In this document: one piece after another, positions 16,890 to 26,094 of the stretch
Layout: each line of letters opens with the position of its first letter
How positions within the stretch are numbered: the first letter of the stretch is position 1
Source of the DNA: Rhodobacter sp.
GTDB taxonomy: Bacteria > Pseudomonadota > Alphaproteobacteria > Rhodobacterales > Rhodobacteraceae
Length of the DNA: 64,000 nt
Assembly (NCBI GenBank): GCA_020637555.1
Contig: JACKKF010000002.1
Coordinates: forward strand, 1-64,000
Direction: 5' to 3'
The notes under the pieces: model-generated
Told to the model about the DNA's origin: nothing
Seen by the model: the letters and a program-made list of their open reading frames with translations, nothing else
The model's database searches: none
Program-made: the position numbers and the translations under genes

Positions 16890-18964
16890 GCCGCCACCTG
16901 ACCGACCAGCGCCGGACGGGCCTCCATGCCGATTTCCTCGAACGCGAGGACGGGGGCGGACACATCCCGGGCGGCCATGACGGTGCGCAGGAACCGCCGC
17001 CGTCTCGCGGGCGAGACCAGCGCCGCCTGCGTGCCCTTGTCCGCCAGATCGGCAAAGGTCTGGGCCAGGGCGTTGGCCAACCTGCCGAAATCGGCGGGGG
17101 GCAGGGCGATGTCGGTGCTGCCGCGCTCGCCCTCGATCTGGTAGCGCGCAAAGGCGTCTTCCCATTCCGGGGCCAGTTGCACCAGCGGCAGCGTGCCGTC
17201 GGCCCGCTTCAGCCCGGCCACAAGCTGGAATCCCAGGCGCTGTCGGACGTGATCGCAGACCGTCTCGGGTGTCATCTGCTGCACCCGCAGTTCGGCGATG
17301 GCTTCCAGGATCATCGGCAGATTGCGGATCGACACCCGTTCGTCCAGCAGCAGGCGCAGCACCGACAGCAGCAGGTCCACGGGCACCTTGTCAGGGATCA
17401 GTTCGTCGATCAGGCGACGGTTTGCCTCGGCGCGGCGTGGATCGGACAGTTGCGTCATTTCGTCCAGCATCCGCCTGAGCCCCCTGAGCGTGAGAAGCCG
17501 CGCGAAATTGGCTTTCAGCACTTCGAGCAGATGGGTTGCCAGAACTTCGGCCGGTCCGACGACGGTCAGCCCGCCCAGGGCTGCGGTTTCCTCGTCCGCG
17601 GGGGCGATCCAGCGAGCGGGGGCGGAAAACACCGGCTCATGAACGTCGAGCCCCGAAAGACCCGCAGGCGCCCGACCGGCATCGGGCAACAGGGCGAGGC
17701 GTCGATCCGGATGCAGCCGGTCGCGCGCCTGCTCCACGCCCTGCACCAGGATGGCATATTCGCCCGGTTGCAGGGCCGGATCGTCGGTCAGGCGGATCTC
17801 GGGCAGGATAAGGCCGAAGTTGCGGGCGATATGGTTGCGCATGTTGACGATGCGCGCATCGAGCCCGGTTGCCGGATCCAGCACCATCGGCACCAGATCC
17901 GGCGCAAAGGTGACGTGGATCTCGTCAAGATCCAGCACGTCACCCAGCGTCGTGACCTTCTCCGGGGCGGCGTCCTCGATCGGGGCGACGGGGCGCGTGG
18001 CGTGGCGATGGGCGAGCCATCCCGCGGCGCCCAGGATTGCCGCACCTGCCAGGAACGGCAGAAACGGCAGGCCCGGCACCAGCGCGAACAGGGCCATCAG
18101 CAGCGCCACGGTCACCAGCGCGGCCGGATAGCGTCCCAGCTGTGCCATCAGCGCCGTATCGGTCGCGCCATTGGCACCCCCGCGCGCCAGCAGAAGCGCC
18201 GCCGCGATCGAGATGATCACTGCGGGGATCTGGCTGACCAGCCCGTCGCCCACCGTCAGGATGGCATAGGTTTCAAAGGCTTCGCCAATGGGCATCCCAT
18301 GCACGAGGGTTCCCATCAGCAGCCCCACGACGATGTTCATCGACGTGATCAGCAGGCCCGCCACGGCGTCGCCCTTGACGAATTTCGAGGCCCCGTCGAG
18401 CGAGCCGAAAAAGGTCGTCTCCTGCTGCTCGCGCTCGCGCCGAGCCTTGGCCTCGGCGTGCGAGATGGCGCCGGCGGACATGTCGGCGTCGATGGCGAGT
18501 TGCTTGCCCGGCATTCCGTCCAGGGCGAAACGGGCGCCGACCTCGGCCATGCGGCCCGCGCCCTTGGTGATGACGATGAAGTTGACGATCAGGAGGACGC
18601 AGAACACCACCACCCCCAGAAAGACGCTGCCGCCCATGATGAAGCTGGCGAATCCCTGGATGACCGAGCCCGCAGCCTGCGGCCCGGTGTGGCCCTGACC
18701 GATGATCAGCCGGGTCGAGGAGACGTTCAGCGACAGACGCAGCATCAGCGAGGCGAGCAGGACGGTCGGGAAGATCGAGAAATCGAGCGGCCGTTCGATG
18801 AACAGCGTGATGGTGAACATCAGGATCGCCAACGCGAACGAGGCGGCCAGACCGATGTCCAGCATCCACGAGGGCATTGGCAGGATCATCATCACGATGA
18901 CCGCCATCAGTGCCAGTGCAAGCAGCACCGTGGGCTGGAACAGGCGCGCGGCGGACAGGGTCAT
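16886..18964 (-). CDS. flhA: Flagellar biosynthesis protein FlhA
   Basis: This 692-aa FHIPEP-family export gate protein has an N-terminal domain with about eight membrane spans (residues 10-310) and the conserved loop GAMKFVKGD-like segment, here SLDGASKFVKGDAVAG. The large cytoplasmic domain begins near residue 350 and ends by residue 692. Start 18964 is chosen because the upstream extension lies in the lytic transglycosylase gene; the ATG overlaps that gene's stop. FlhA and the next two genes form a coupled operon. Confidence 0.95.
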   Translation of the reverse strand: MTLSAARLFQPTVLLALALMAVIVMMILPMPSWMLDIGLAASFALAILMFTITLFIERPLDFSIFPTVLLASLMLRLSLNVSSTRLIIGQGHTGPQAAGSVIQGFASFIMGGSVFLGVVVFCVLLIVNFIVITKGAGRMAEVGARFALDGMPGKQLAIDADMSAGAISHAEAKARREREQQETTFFGSLDGASKFVKGDAVAGLLITSMNIVVGLLMGTLVHGMPIGEAFETYAILTVGDGLVSQIPAVIISIAAALLLARGGANGATDTALMAQLGRYPAALVTVALLMALFALVPGLPFLPFLAGAAILGAAGWLAHRHATRPVAPIEDAAPEKVTTLGDVLDLDEIHVTFAPDLVPMVLDPATGLDARIVNMRNHIARNFGLILPEIRLTDDPALQPGEYAILVQGVEQARDRLHPDRRLALLPDAGRAPAGLSGLDVHEPVFSAPARWIAPADEETAALGGLTVVGPAEVLATHLLEVLKANFARLLTLRGLRRMLDEMTQLSDPRRAEANRRLIDELIPDKVPVDLLLSVLRLLLDERVSIRNLPMILEAIAELRVQQMTPETVCDHVRQRLGFQLVAGLKRADGTLPLVQLAPEWEDAFARYQIEGERGSTDIALPPADFGRLANALAQTFADLADKGTQAALVSPARRRRFLRTVMAARDVSAPVLAFEEIGMEARPALVGQVAA

Positions 18965-19665
18965 GGGCGGATCTCGAACAGCGGACGGGACGGGGGCAGG
19001 GTGGCGGGCACCAGCGATGCGATGGCGGTGCCCGGCGGGGACCCGGGTTCGGTGCGGGCGATGAGAAACGGGAAGGCAGTCGCCCGGGCGCCGGCCGCGG
19101 CCGCGTCCGTGCGGGGACCGGGCAAGGGCGGCTCGGTCCGGTGCTGGTGCAGCCCTGCGCGCAAGGCGGCGAACCGGGCGCGGTAGCGCGCGGCGTGCGC
19201 CGGCGTGCGCGAGTGATAGGCCCCGGCCGCAGCCTCCCACGAGCCCAGTTCACGATGCAGCGCCGCCAGATGGCGCGCGGCATAGCGCGCGGCGGTCAGG
19301 GGATCCAGAAGGTCCCCCGGTCGGTCGAATTCGGCCCCGTGCCAGCGCCAGTTGATCTGGAAGCAGCCCAGATCGAACAGGCGCTGCCCGCGCGCCAGCA
19401 ACTGCCGGGCAAATGTGTCGGCCTCGGCGCGGGTGGCGAACCAATGGCCGCGCCCTTCGGCGTTCGCGGTCCAGGGCCAGGGGCGCAGCTGCCCGTCCTG
19501 CATCCGGCCCGTTTCCGTCAACGCGATCGCCAGCAGCACGTCGACGGGCACCCCGGTTTCCTGCGCGGCGCGCGTGGCCGCGGATTCGCACAGGTCCGGC
19601 CCCTGCGCCCGGGCGGGGCCGGCGATCAGCGCGAGCAGCAGGAACAGAAGGCGTAGGGTCGGCAT
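18961..19665 (-). CDS. Lytic transglycosylase domain protein of the flagellar operon
   Basis: This 234-aa protein has a signal peptide (LRLLFLLLALIAGPARAQG) and an SLT-type lysozyme-like domain. The catalytic Glu is probably in ALTETGR, with FQINWRWH and GAYHSR downstream. Cysteine pairs fit a periplasmic location. It would locally cleave peptidoglycan to let the flagellar rod pass. GGGAG precedes the start at 19665. It is the first gene of the operon, overlapping flhA by 4 bases. A CtrA-like site lies at 19710-19724. Confidence 0.85.
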   Translation of the reverse strand: MPTLRLLFLLLALIAGPARAQGPDLCESAATRAAQETGVPVDVLLAIALTETGRMQDGQLRPWPWTANAEGRGHWFATRAEADTFARQLLARGQRLFDLGCFQINWRWHGAEFDRPGDLLDPLTAARYAARHLAALHRELGSWEAAAGAYHSRTPAHAARYRARFAALRAGLHQHRTEPPLPGPRTDAAAAGARATAFPFLIARTEPGSPPGTAIASLVPATLPPSRPLFEIRP

Positions 19666-19709
19666 CGCGCACTCCCGGTCGGTGAGGCCTGACCCTAGCG
19701 CGCTGTTGG

Positions 19710-19724
19710 TTGATGAAGTGTTGA
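19710..19724 (-). promoter_or_regulatory. Possible degenerate CtrA-type site
   Basis: On the minus strand TCAA-N7-TCAA resembles the CtrA box TTAA-N7-TTAA with one mismatch per half. It is 45 bases upstream of the first gene of the flagellar operon, and flagellar genes are classic CtrA targets in this order. Confidence 0.3.
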
Positions 19725-19800
19725 CGCCCGCGGATTTGTCCGTGGTCAAGGTCCGGATCCCCGGATCGTGCTAGTCTTGGGAAAACGAAAGGAGGCACTG

Positions 19801-20145
19801 ATGAGACCCTTCAAGATCCTTGCCACCACCGTGGCGCTTGCCCTGTTCGCCGCACCCGCGATCGCCGGCGACTGCACCGGCCATGTCACCGGCGTGCGGC
19901 CGCTGAGCCAGTATAACCATGCCGCCGGCAACGGGTTTCTGGCCGTCCGCACCGGGCCGGGCAGCCAGAACGCGCAGATCGGCGAACTGTATCTGGGCGA
20001 CGAGATCTCGGTCTGGGATCGCAGCGGCGGATGGTATCGCGTCCAATGCATGAGCGGGCGCTGCATGCAGCCGCTGTGGGGGCAGCCCGCACCCAATGGC
20101 TGGGTTTCCGGCCGCTATCTCAGCATCGGCGGTGTCTGCCCCTGA
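19801..20145 (+). CDS. Secreted SH3-domain protein
   Basis: This 114-aa protein has a signal peptide (residues 1-22, ending AAPAIAG) and one bacterial SH3 domain (about 45-112, FLAVRTGPG...GWYRVQC...GWVSGRYL). It has five cysteines in the mature part, probably disulfide-bonded in the periplasm. AAAGGAGG precedes the start. Such proteins usually bind cell-wall peptides; no specific role can be given. Confidence 0.85.
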   Translation: MRPFKILATTVALALFAAPAIAGDCTGHVTGVRPLSQYNHAAGNGFLAVRTGPGSQNAQIGELYLGDEISVWDRSGGWYRVQCMSGRCMQPLWGQPAPNGWVSGRYLSIGGVCP

Positions 20146-20158
20146 GAGCGCACGAAAA

Positions 20159-20206
20159 CGCGACCCCCTTGTGGAAAAGGCCGGATTCGGGCAAAAGGGG
20201 GTCGCG
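20159..20206. terminator. 12-bp inverted repeat after SH3 gene, possible terminator
   Basis: CGCGACCCCCTT (20159-20170) pairs exactly with AAGGGGGTCGCG (20195-20206) around a 24-base loop. It begins 14 bases after the SH3 gene stop. On the minus strand it is followed by TTTTCG. It could end transcription or insulate the cold-shock gene. Confidence 0.45.
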
Positions 20207-20320
20207 ACGTTATCTCTATCGACTCTGCCTTGTCTTCCCGGACACCCGCGCATTCGATCCCGATTTGACTGCGCCGGGCTGTCGCATTCTGTGGGCAGCA
20301 TCAAGACAGGAGTTCTCACG

Positions 20321-20527
20321 ATGGCCAACGGCACCGTGAAATGGTTCAATGCCACCAAGGGTTATGGCTTCATCCAGCCCGAAGGCAGCTCGAAGGACGT
20401 GTTCGTGCACATCACCGCGCTGGAGCGCGCCGGTCTGCGCGGTCTGGACGACGGTCAGAAGGTGACCTTCGATCTGGAAACCAGCCGCGATGGCCGCCAG
20501 TCGGCGACCAACCTCGCGCTGGCCTGA
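20321..20527 (+). CDS. Cold-shock protein (CspA family)
   Basis: This 68-aa single OB-fold RNA-binding protein has RNP1 GYGFIQPE and RNP2 DVFVHITAL, the hallmark of CspA-type RNA chaperones. The start at 20321 follows CAGGAG, and an upstream in-frame extension is not part of the family. A possible -35 (TTGACT, 20265-20270) lies upstream but the -10 is weak. A strong terminator follows. Confidence 0.96.
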   Translation: MANGTVKWFNATKGYGFIQPEGSSKDVFVHITALERAGLRGLDDGQKVTFDLETSRDGRQSATNLALA

Positions 20528-20545
20528 TCGGCAGGCAGATCCTGG

Positions 20546-20575
20546 AAAGGGCGGTCCCTCGGGGCCGCCCTTTTC
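20546..20575 (+). terminator. Rho-independent terminator of the cold-shock gene
   Basis: A stem of AAAGGGCGG with CCGCCCTTT, extended inward by CCC/GGG, ends in TTTT, 19 bases after the stop codon. Confidence 0.85.
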
Positions 20576-20691
20576 CATGGGCGGGTCGCGGGCACCGCCC
20601 GTGCAGATAACGCGGGCGTTAACCCCGTTTCGGTCACTTTCTCTTGACTCCGCCCGCCCGGTTTCGAAGGTAGGGCCCCACGGGTCGGGGA

Positions 20692-20727
20692 GGCCCGTCT
20701 CCGATCACCGGCGCCCAATGACGGGCC
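20692..20727 (+). promoter_or_regulatory. Leader hairpin upstream of mrpA
   Basis: GGCCCGTC (20692-20699) pairs exactly with GACGGGCC (20720-20727) around a 20-base loop, ending 22 bases before the mrpA start. A -35-like TTGACT occurs at 20644-20649, so this lies in the likely 5' leader. Its role is unknown. Confidence 0.4.
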
Positions 20728-20749
20728 GCCCTCAGACAACGGAACCGGC

Positions 20750-23617
20750 ATGTCCCTTGCCTTGATCGCGGCACTACCTTTCCTGGGCGCGCTTCTGCCC
20801 GGGCTGATGATCCGTGCGGGCCGCAACAGCTGCGCGACGATCACTTTTTCGGTGACCGGGCTGGCACTGATCGGCCTGCTCATGAACGCCCCCGCCGTCC
20901 TGCGCGGCGAGGTCCTGACCGAGGGCTACAACTGGTTGCCCGCGCTGGGCCTGAACGTCAATTTCATGCTGGACGGGCTGGGATTCCTGTTCGCGCTGCT
21001 GATCCTGGGCATCGGCCTGCTGATCATCGCCTATGCGCGGTTCTACCTGTCGAAATCCGACCCGATGGGCAATTTCTACACCTATCTGCTGCTTTTCCAG
21101 GGCGCGATGGTGGGCATCGTCCTGTCCGACAACATCCTGCTTTTGCTGATCTTCTGGGAGCTGACCTCGCTGTCGTCCTTCCTGCTGATCGGGTTCTGGC
21201 GCCATCTGCCCGAGGGGCGGCAGGGCGCCCGCATGGCGCTGACGGTGACCGGGCTGGGCGGGCTGGCGATGATCGGCGGCATGCTGATCCTGGGGCAGAT
21301 CGCGGGCAGCTACGACATCCACGTGATCCTGACCCAGGGCGAGGCGATCCGGCAGTCCGATCTCTATCTTCCGGCGCTGCTGCTGATTCTGCTGGGCGCG
21401 TTTACCAAATCGGCGCAGTTTCCGTTCCACTTCTGGCTGCCGCACGCGATGGCCGCCCCGACGCCCGTGTCGGCCTATCTGCATTCGGCCACGATGGTGA
21501 AGGCCGGGCTCTTCCTGATGGCGCGGCTCTGGCCGGTGCTGTCGGGCACACCGGAATGGACGATGCTGGTTGCCGGGGCAGGGCTGATCACGATGGTCCT
21601 GGGCGCGGTGATCGCGCTGTTCAAGGACGACCTGAAGGCGCTGCTGGCGTTTTCGACCGTCAGCCACCTGGGGCTGATCACCTTCCTTCTGGGGTTGGGC
21701 ACGGACTATGCCGCGATCGGCGCGGTGTTCCACATCATCAACCATGCGACCTTCAAGGCTGCGCTCTTCATGACCGCGGGGATCGTCGACCACGAGGCCG
21801 GCACGCGCAACATCCGCCTGCTGGGGGGCTTGCGCAAACTGATGCCGATCACCTTTGCCATCGGCACGGTGGCGGCGCTGTCGATGGCGGGCATCCCGCT
21901 GTTCAACGGCTTCCTGTCGAAGGAGATGATGCTGGAGGCCGCCCATGACAGCGGCACCTGGGTTGCGGTCGCGGCGACGCTGGGGGCGATCTTCTCGGTC
22001 GCCTATTCGCTGCGATTCGTGTTCCACACCTTCCTGGGCCCCGAGCGCGAGGACTACCCCCATCATCCCCACGACCCGCCCTTCGGCCTGTGGGCGCCGC
22101 CCGCCCTGCTGGCGGTGCTGGTGGTGGTGATCGGCCTGTTCCCGCAACAGACGGTCGGCCATCTGGTCGAGGTGATCTCGGGCGCCGTGACCGGGGCCCA
22201 TCCGCATGTGCATCTGGCGCTGTGGCATGGGGTGACGCCTGCGCTGCTGATGTCCGCCATCGCGGTGGCCGCGGGCTTTGTGCTGCTGGCGTTCCAGCGC
22301 AGCCTGGCGCCGATCTGGGACAACGCGCCGCGACCCGAGGCCAAGGCCATCTTCGACGCCATCGTCGATCCGCTGGCGCGCGGGGCGACCGCGCTGACCG
22401 ACACGCTGCACGATGGCGCGATCTCGCGCTATCTGGGCATTTTCTCGGTGGTGGTGGTGGCCTATGGCGCCTGGGCTTTCCTGGGCGGGGATTTCGCGCC
22501 CGGCACCCGGCCGTTGCTGCCGGTCGGCCCGGTCGAGCTGGTGTTCTTCACGCTGGTGATGGTCGCGACGGCGGGTATCGTGCTGGTCCATCGGATGCGC
22601 TTTGTCGCGCTGATCGTGATCTCGATCTGCGGGCTGGTGGTCTCGATGACCTTCGTGCAGTTCTCGGCGCCCGACCTGGCCCTGACGCAGCTCACGGTCG
22701 AGGTCGTGACCATCATCCTGCTGCTGCTGGCGCTGAACTACCTGCCCAAGGAAACGCCCGCCGAGTCGGGCACAATGCGGCGCTGGCGCGACGGCGCGGT
22801 GGCGCTGATCGCCGGCGGCGGGATCGGCGGGTTGGCCTATGTCATTCTGACCCGCGACATGAGCCTGCCGACCATCGCGGATTACCACATCGCCAATTCC
22901 TATACCGGCGGCGGCGGGAACAACGTGGTCAACGTGATCCTGGTGGATTTCCGCGGCTTTGACACCATGGGCGAAATCAGTGTGCTGGGCATCGCCGCGC
23001 TGATCATCTTCGCCCTGATCGAGGTGATCCTGCGGGGTCCGGCCTCGCGCCGGTTGCTGAACTGGCGGCCGGACATGCCCCAGGCGCACGACCGTCACCC
23101 TCTGATGATGGTGGTCGCAACCCGTGTCGCGCTGCCGATCGCGCTGACCGTGGGGGTCTACATCTTCCTGCGCGGGCACAACCAGCCGGGCGGCGGGTTC
23201 ATCGCGGGCCTCGTGGTCGCCATCGCGCTGCTCATGCAATACATGGCCTCGGGCTTTGCCTGGAGCCAGGAGCGCCAGCGCTTCGCCTATCACGGGATGA
23301 TTTCGCTGGGGGTGCTGATCGCGGTGCTGACCGGCACGACAAGCCTGGTGCTGGGGTGGAACTTCCTGACCTCGACGAATGCGCATGTGCATGTCTGGCC
23401 GCTCGATGACATCCACCTGGCCAGCGCGGCGGCGTTTGACCTGGGGGTGTTCCTGACGGTGATCGGTGCGGTGATGCTGGCGCTGGCCAGCCTCAGCCGG
23501 ATCGGGCTGCGGGCGGGCGAGGGGATCAACCTGACGGCCGCCGACATCGACCCGACGGCCGAGCGCAGCCCGCTGGTGGACGCAGAGACCCGGCGCGAGA
23601 CCGGGGAGGAGCACTGA
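20750..23617 (+). CDS. mrpA: Mrp-type Na+/H+ antiporter subunit A fused to subunit B
   Basis: This 955-aa protein is the large complex-I-like subunit of the Mrp/Mnh/Pha antiporter, which exports Na+ (or K+) for H+. Residues 1 to about 780 are MrpA: NuoL-like spans, with ELTSLSSFLLIGFWR, then FPFHFWLPHAMAAPTPVSAYLHS region motifs. The last about 150 residues are a MrpB domain (VYIFLRGHNQPGGGF). The A-B fusion is usual in alphaproteobacteria (PhaAB). It is first of a six-gene operon with mrpC-G, spacing 1 base to mrpC. Confidence 0.95.
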   Translation: MSLALIAALPFLGALLPGLMIRAGRNSCATITFSVTGLALIGLLMNAPAVLRGEVLTEGYNWLPALGLNVNFMLDGLGFLFALLILGIGLLIIAYARFYLSKSDPMGNFYTYLLLFQGAMVGIVLSDNILLLLIFWELTSLSSFLLIGFWRHLPEGRQGARMALTVTGLGGLAMIGGMLILGQIAGSYDIHVILTQGEAIRQSDLYLPALLLILLGAFTKSAQFPFHFWLPHAMAAPTPVSAYLHSATMVKAGLFLMARLWPVLSGTPEWTMLVAGAGLITMVLGAVIALFKDDLKALLAFSTVSHLGLITFLLGLGTDYAAIGAVFHIINHATFKAALFMTAGIVDHEAGTRNIRLLGGLRKLMPITFAIGTVAALSMAGIPLFNGFLSKEMMLEAAHDSGTWVAVAATLGAIFSVAYSLRFVFHTFLGPEREDYPHHPHDPPFGLWAPPALLAVLVVVIGLFPQQTVGHLVEVISGAVTGAHPHVHLALWHGVTPALLMSAIAVAAGFVLLAFQRSLAPIWDNAPRPEAKAIFDAIVDPLARGATALTDTLHDGAISRYLGIFSVVVVAYGAWAFLGGDFAPGTRPLLPVGPVELVFFTLVMVATAGIVLVHRMRFVALIVISICGLVVSMTFVQFSAPDLALTQLTVEVVTIILLLLALNYLPKETPAESGTMRRWRDGAVALIAGGGIGGLAYVILTRDMSLPTIADYHIANSYTGGGGNNVVNVILVDFRGFDTMGEISVLGIAALIIFALIEVILRGPASRRLLNWRPDMPQAHDRHPLMMVVATRVALPIALTVGVYIFLRGHNQPGGGFIAGLVVAIALLMQYMASGFAWSQERQRFAYHGMISLGVLIAVLTGTTSLVLGWNFLTSTNAHVHVWPLDDIHLASAAAFDLGVFLTVIGAVMLALASLSRIGLRAGEGINLTAADIDPTAERSPLVDAETRRETGEEH

Positions 23618-23618
23618 C

Positions 23619-23966
23619 ATGGAAGTCCTGGTTGCCATCGCCATCGGGGCCATGACCGCGGCAGGCGTCTATCTGCTGCTCAGGCTCAGGACCTTTCCGG
23701 TCGTTCTGGGCCTGTCGATGCTCAGCTACGCGGTCAACGTGTTCATCTTTGCCTCGGGGCGGCTTCTGGCCGGGGCTCCGCCGATCCTGGGCGCGGCCGA
23801 GGTCATGACCGATCCGCTGCCGCAGGCGCTGGTGCTGACGGCGATCGTCATCAGCTTCGGCATGACGGCGCTGGTGGTCATCATGGCGCTGGGCAGCTAC
23901 CTGAACGCCGGCACCGACGCCATCGACATCGAGAAACCGGGCGAAGACCCGGACCGCGCGCACTAA
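23619..23966 (+). CDS. mrpC: Mrp antiporter subunit C
   Basis: This 115-aa NuoK-like membrane subunit has three spans. The conserved run GVYLLLR...VVLGLSMLSYAVNVFIF and the later DPLPQALVLTAIVI are diagnostic of MrpC/MnhC. GGAGGAG from the end of mrpA is its ribosome site. Confidence 0.95.
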   Translation: MEVLVAIAIGAMTAAGVYLLLRLRTFPVVLGLSMLSYAVNVFIFASGRLLAGAPPILGAAEVMTDPLPQALVLTAIVISFGMTALVVIMALGSYLNAGTDAIDIEKPGEDPDRAH

Positions 23967-23972
23967 GGGGGC

Positions 23973-25601
23973 ATGGGTATGGAACACTGGATCATTGCCC
24001 CCATTGTCGTGCCGGCGATTGTCGGTCCGATGATCGGCCTGACGATGCGCCACGACCGCCTGTTGCAGAGGGTCGCGGGGCTGACCTCGAGCGCGGCGCT
24101 GGTCGGGCTGACGCTCGCGCTGCTGGTCGCCGCCGCCAACGGCACCGTGGAAAGCTATGAGCTGGGCTCGTGGCCTGCGCCGTTCGGCATCGTTCTGGTG
24201 CTGGACCGGCTCAGCGCGATGATGGTCGCGCTGACGGCGATCCTGGGCCTGGTGGTGCTGGCCTATGCGGTAGCGACGGGCTGGGACCAGCGGGGGCGCA
24301 ATTTCCATGCGCTCTATCAGTTCCAGCTGATGGGGCTGTTCGGCGCGATGCTGACGGGCGACATCTTCAACCTGTTCGTCTTTTTCGAGATCCTGCTGAT
24401 CGCGTCCTATGGCCTTATGACGCATGGCGGCGGACGGATGCGTCTGCGCGGCGGCGTGCAATACGTCATCTTCAACCTGGCGGGATCCACGCTGTTCCTG
24501 TTCGCGCTGGGCACGCTCTACGCGGTCTTCGGCTCGCTCAACATGGCGGACCTGGCCGAACGGGCGCAGATGCTGCCCGCGGGCGATGCGGCGCTGGTGC
24601 GGGTGACGGCGGCGCTGCTGCTGCTGGTCTTCGTGCTGAAAGGGGCGTTGCTGCCGGTGCATTTCTGGCTGCCCAACACCTATGCGCTGGCCCCGGCGCC
24701 GGTGGCCGCGCTGTTCGCGGTGATGACCAAGGTCGGTGCCTACACGGTGATCCGCGTCTACACGCTGGTCTTCCCCGACACGCTGCCTGCGATGGACGGA
24801 CTGGTCAGCGACGTGCTGGTGCCCGCCGCTCTGATCACGCTGGCCCTGGGCATGATCGGCGTTCTGGGCGGGCGGACCCTGGCGCGGATTGCGGCCTTTG
24901 CGGCCATCGGGTCGATGGGGACGCTGTTCCTGGCCATCGGCACCTTTACCGAGACCGCCACAGCGGCCGCGCTGTTCTATCTGGTGCACTCCACCTTGTC
25001 CGGGGCGGCCATGTTCCTGGTCGTCGATCAGGTGCGGGCACGCCGCGGGAATTCCGCGCTGGCCCTGCAGGCGCCGATGGTCGGCGGAGGGCTGGTCGCG
25101 GCCTTCTTCTTCATCGCCGCCATTGCCGCGGTGGGCATGCCGCCCTTGTCGGGGTTCCTGGGCAAGCTGATGATCCTGGACGCGATCCGGGTTCAGCCCT
25201 GGTGGGCGTGGGGGTGGGCGCTGGTGCTGGGAACCTCGCTGATCGCGCTGGTCGGGTATGCGCGGGCCGGGTCGGCGCTGTTCTGGAAACCCCATGACAA
25301 CAGTGCGCCGCCGCCCGAGGATTTCACGCCCGAGGACGGCGCCCAGTCGGGATGGGGGCAGGCCGCGCTGGGGGGGCTGATCGCCCTGATCGTCGCGCTG
25401 ACGGTCTTTGCCGGACCCGCCTCGCGCTATGCGCGGGCGACGGCTGCGCAGCTTTACACGCCCGAAACCTATATCCACGCGGTCCTGGGCACGCCGCAGG
25501 AACGGGCCGCGCGCGCGGCGCGGGAACAGGCGCTGGCGGATGCGGTCCACGGCGCCGACCACGCAGCCCCGGCCCACAGCGTCACCGAGGAGGGACACTG
25601 A
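23973..25601 (+). CDS. mrpD: Mrp antiporter subunit D
   Basis: This 542-aa NuoM/N-like proton-channel subunit has about 14 spans and conserved NLFVFFEILLIASYGLM, KGALLPVHFWLPNTYA and LSGFLGKLMIL segments. Two candidate starts exist, ATG 23973 and ATG 23979; AAGGGGG is better spaced for the second, so the true N-terminus may be two residues shorter. The C-terminal 60 residues are polar and variable. Confidence 0.94.
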   Translation: MGMEHWIIAPIVVPAIVGPMIGLTMRHDRLLQRVAGLTSSAALVGLTLALLVAAANGTVESYELGSWPAPFGIVLVLDRLSAMMVALTAILGLVVLAYAVATGWDQRGRNFHALYQFQLMGLFGAMLTGDIFNLFVFFEILLIASYGLMTHGGGRMRLRGGVQYVIFNLAGSTLFLFALGTLYAVFGSLNMADLAERAQMLPAGDAALVRVTAALLLLVFVLKGALLPVHFWLPNTYALAPAPVAALFAVMTKVGAYTVIRVYTLVFPDTLPAMDGLVSDVLVPAALITLALGMIGVLGGRTLARIAAFAAIGSMGTLFLAIGTFTETATAAALFYLVHSTLSGAAMFLVVDQVRARRGNSALALQAPMVGGGLVAAFFFIAAIAAVGMPPLSGFLGKLMILDAIRVQPWWAWGWALVLGTSLIALVGYARAGSALFWKPHDNSAPPPEDFTPEDGAQSGWGQAALGGLIALIVALTVFAGPASRYARATAAQLYTPETYIHAVLGTPQERAARAAREQALADAVHGADHAAPAHSVTEEGH

Positions 25602-25602
25602 G

Positions 25603-26094
25603 ATGCTCAAGCGCCTCTTTCCCCATCCGCTGCTGTCTCTGACCCTGGTTGCGACCTGGCTTCTGCTGGTGAACTCGGTGGCGATCAACTCGATCGTCTT
25701 CGCGGTCATCCTGGGCCTGGCGATCCCGGCCATCACCCGGCCCTATTGGCCCGACATGCCGCGCCTCAGGCGGCCGCTGGTCGTGGTGCAATACGTGTTC
25801 GTGGTGCTCTATGACATCGTCAAGGCCAACATCGACGTCGCGCTGATCGTTCTGTTCAAGCCGCGGCGCGACCTGCGCCCGGCCTGGGTCTGTGTCCCGC
25901 TCGAGATCCGGACCGCCGAGGCGATCACCGTTCTTGCGGGAACCATCACCCTGACGCCCGGCACCGTGTCCTGCGATCTGGCCGAGGACGGGCACGCGAT
26001 CCTCGTTCATTGCCTGCACGCGCCCGATCCTGACGCGGTGCGCGACGACATCAAGGCCCGCTACGAACGCCGCCTGAAGGAGATCTTCGAATGA
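25603..26094 (+). CDS. mrpE: Mrp antiporter subunit E
   Basis: This 163-aa MnhE family protein has N-terminal membrane spans (LSLTLVATWLLLVNSVAINS) and a soluble C-terminal domain with TPGTVSCDL and HCLHAPD. The start at 25603 sits one base after the mrpD stop codon; an ORF extending into mrpD is rejected. It overlaps mrpF by 4 bases. Confidence 0.94.
   Translation: MLKRLFPHPLLSLTLVATWLLLVNSVAINSIVFAVILGLAIPAITRPYWPDMPRLRRPLVVVQYVFVVLYDIVKANIDVALIVLFKPRRDLRPAWVCVPLEIRTAEAITVLAGTITLTPGTVSCDLAEDGHAILVHCLHAPDPDAVRDDIKARYERRLKEIFE

Noticed and set aside
20774..23653. 959-codon minus-strand open frame opposite mrpA
   Set aside because: Antisense shadow of a membrane protein gene; extremely His/Gln/Arg-rich.
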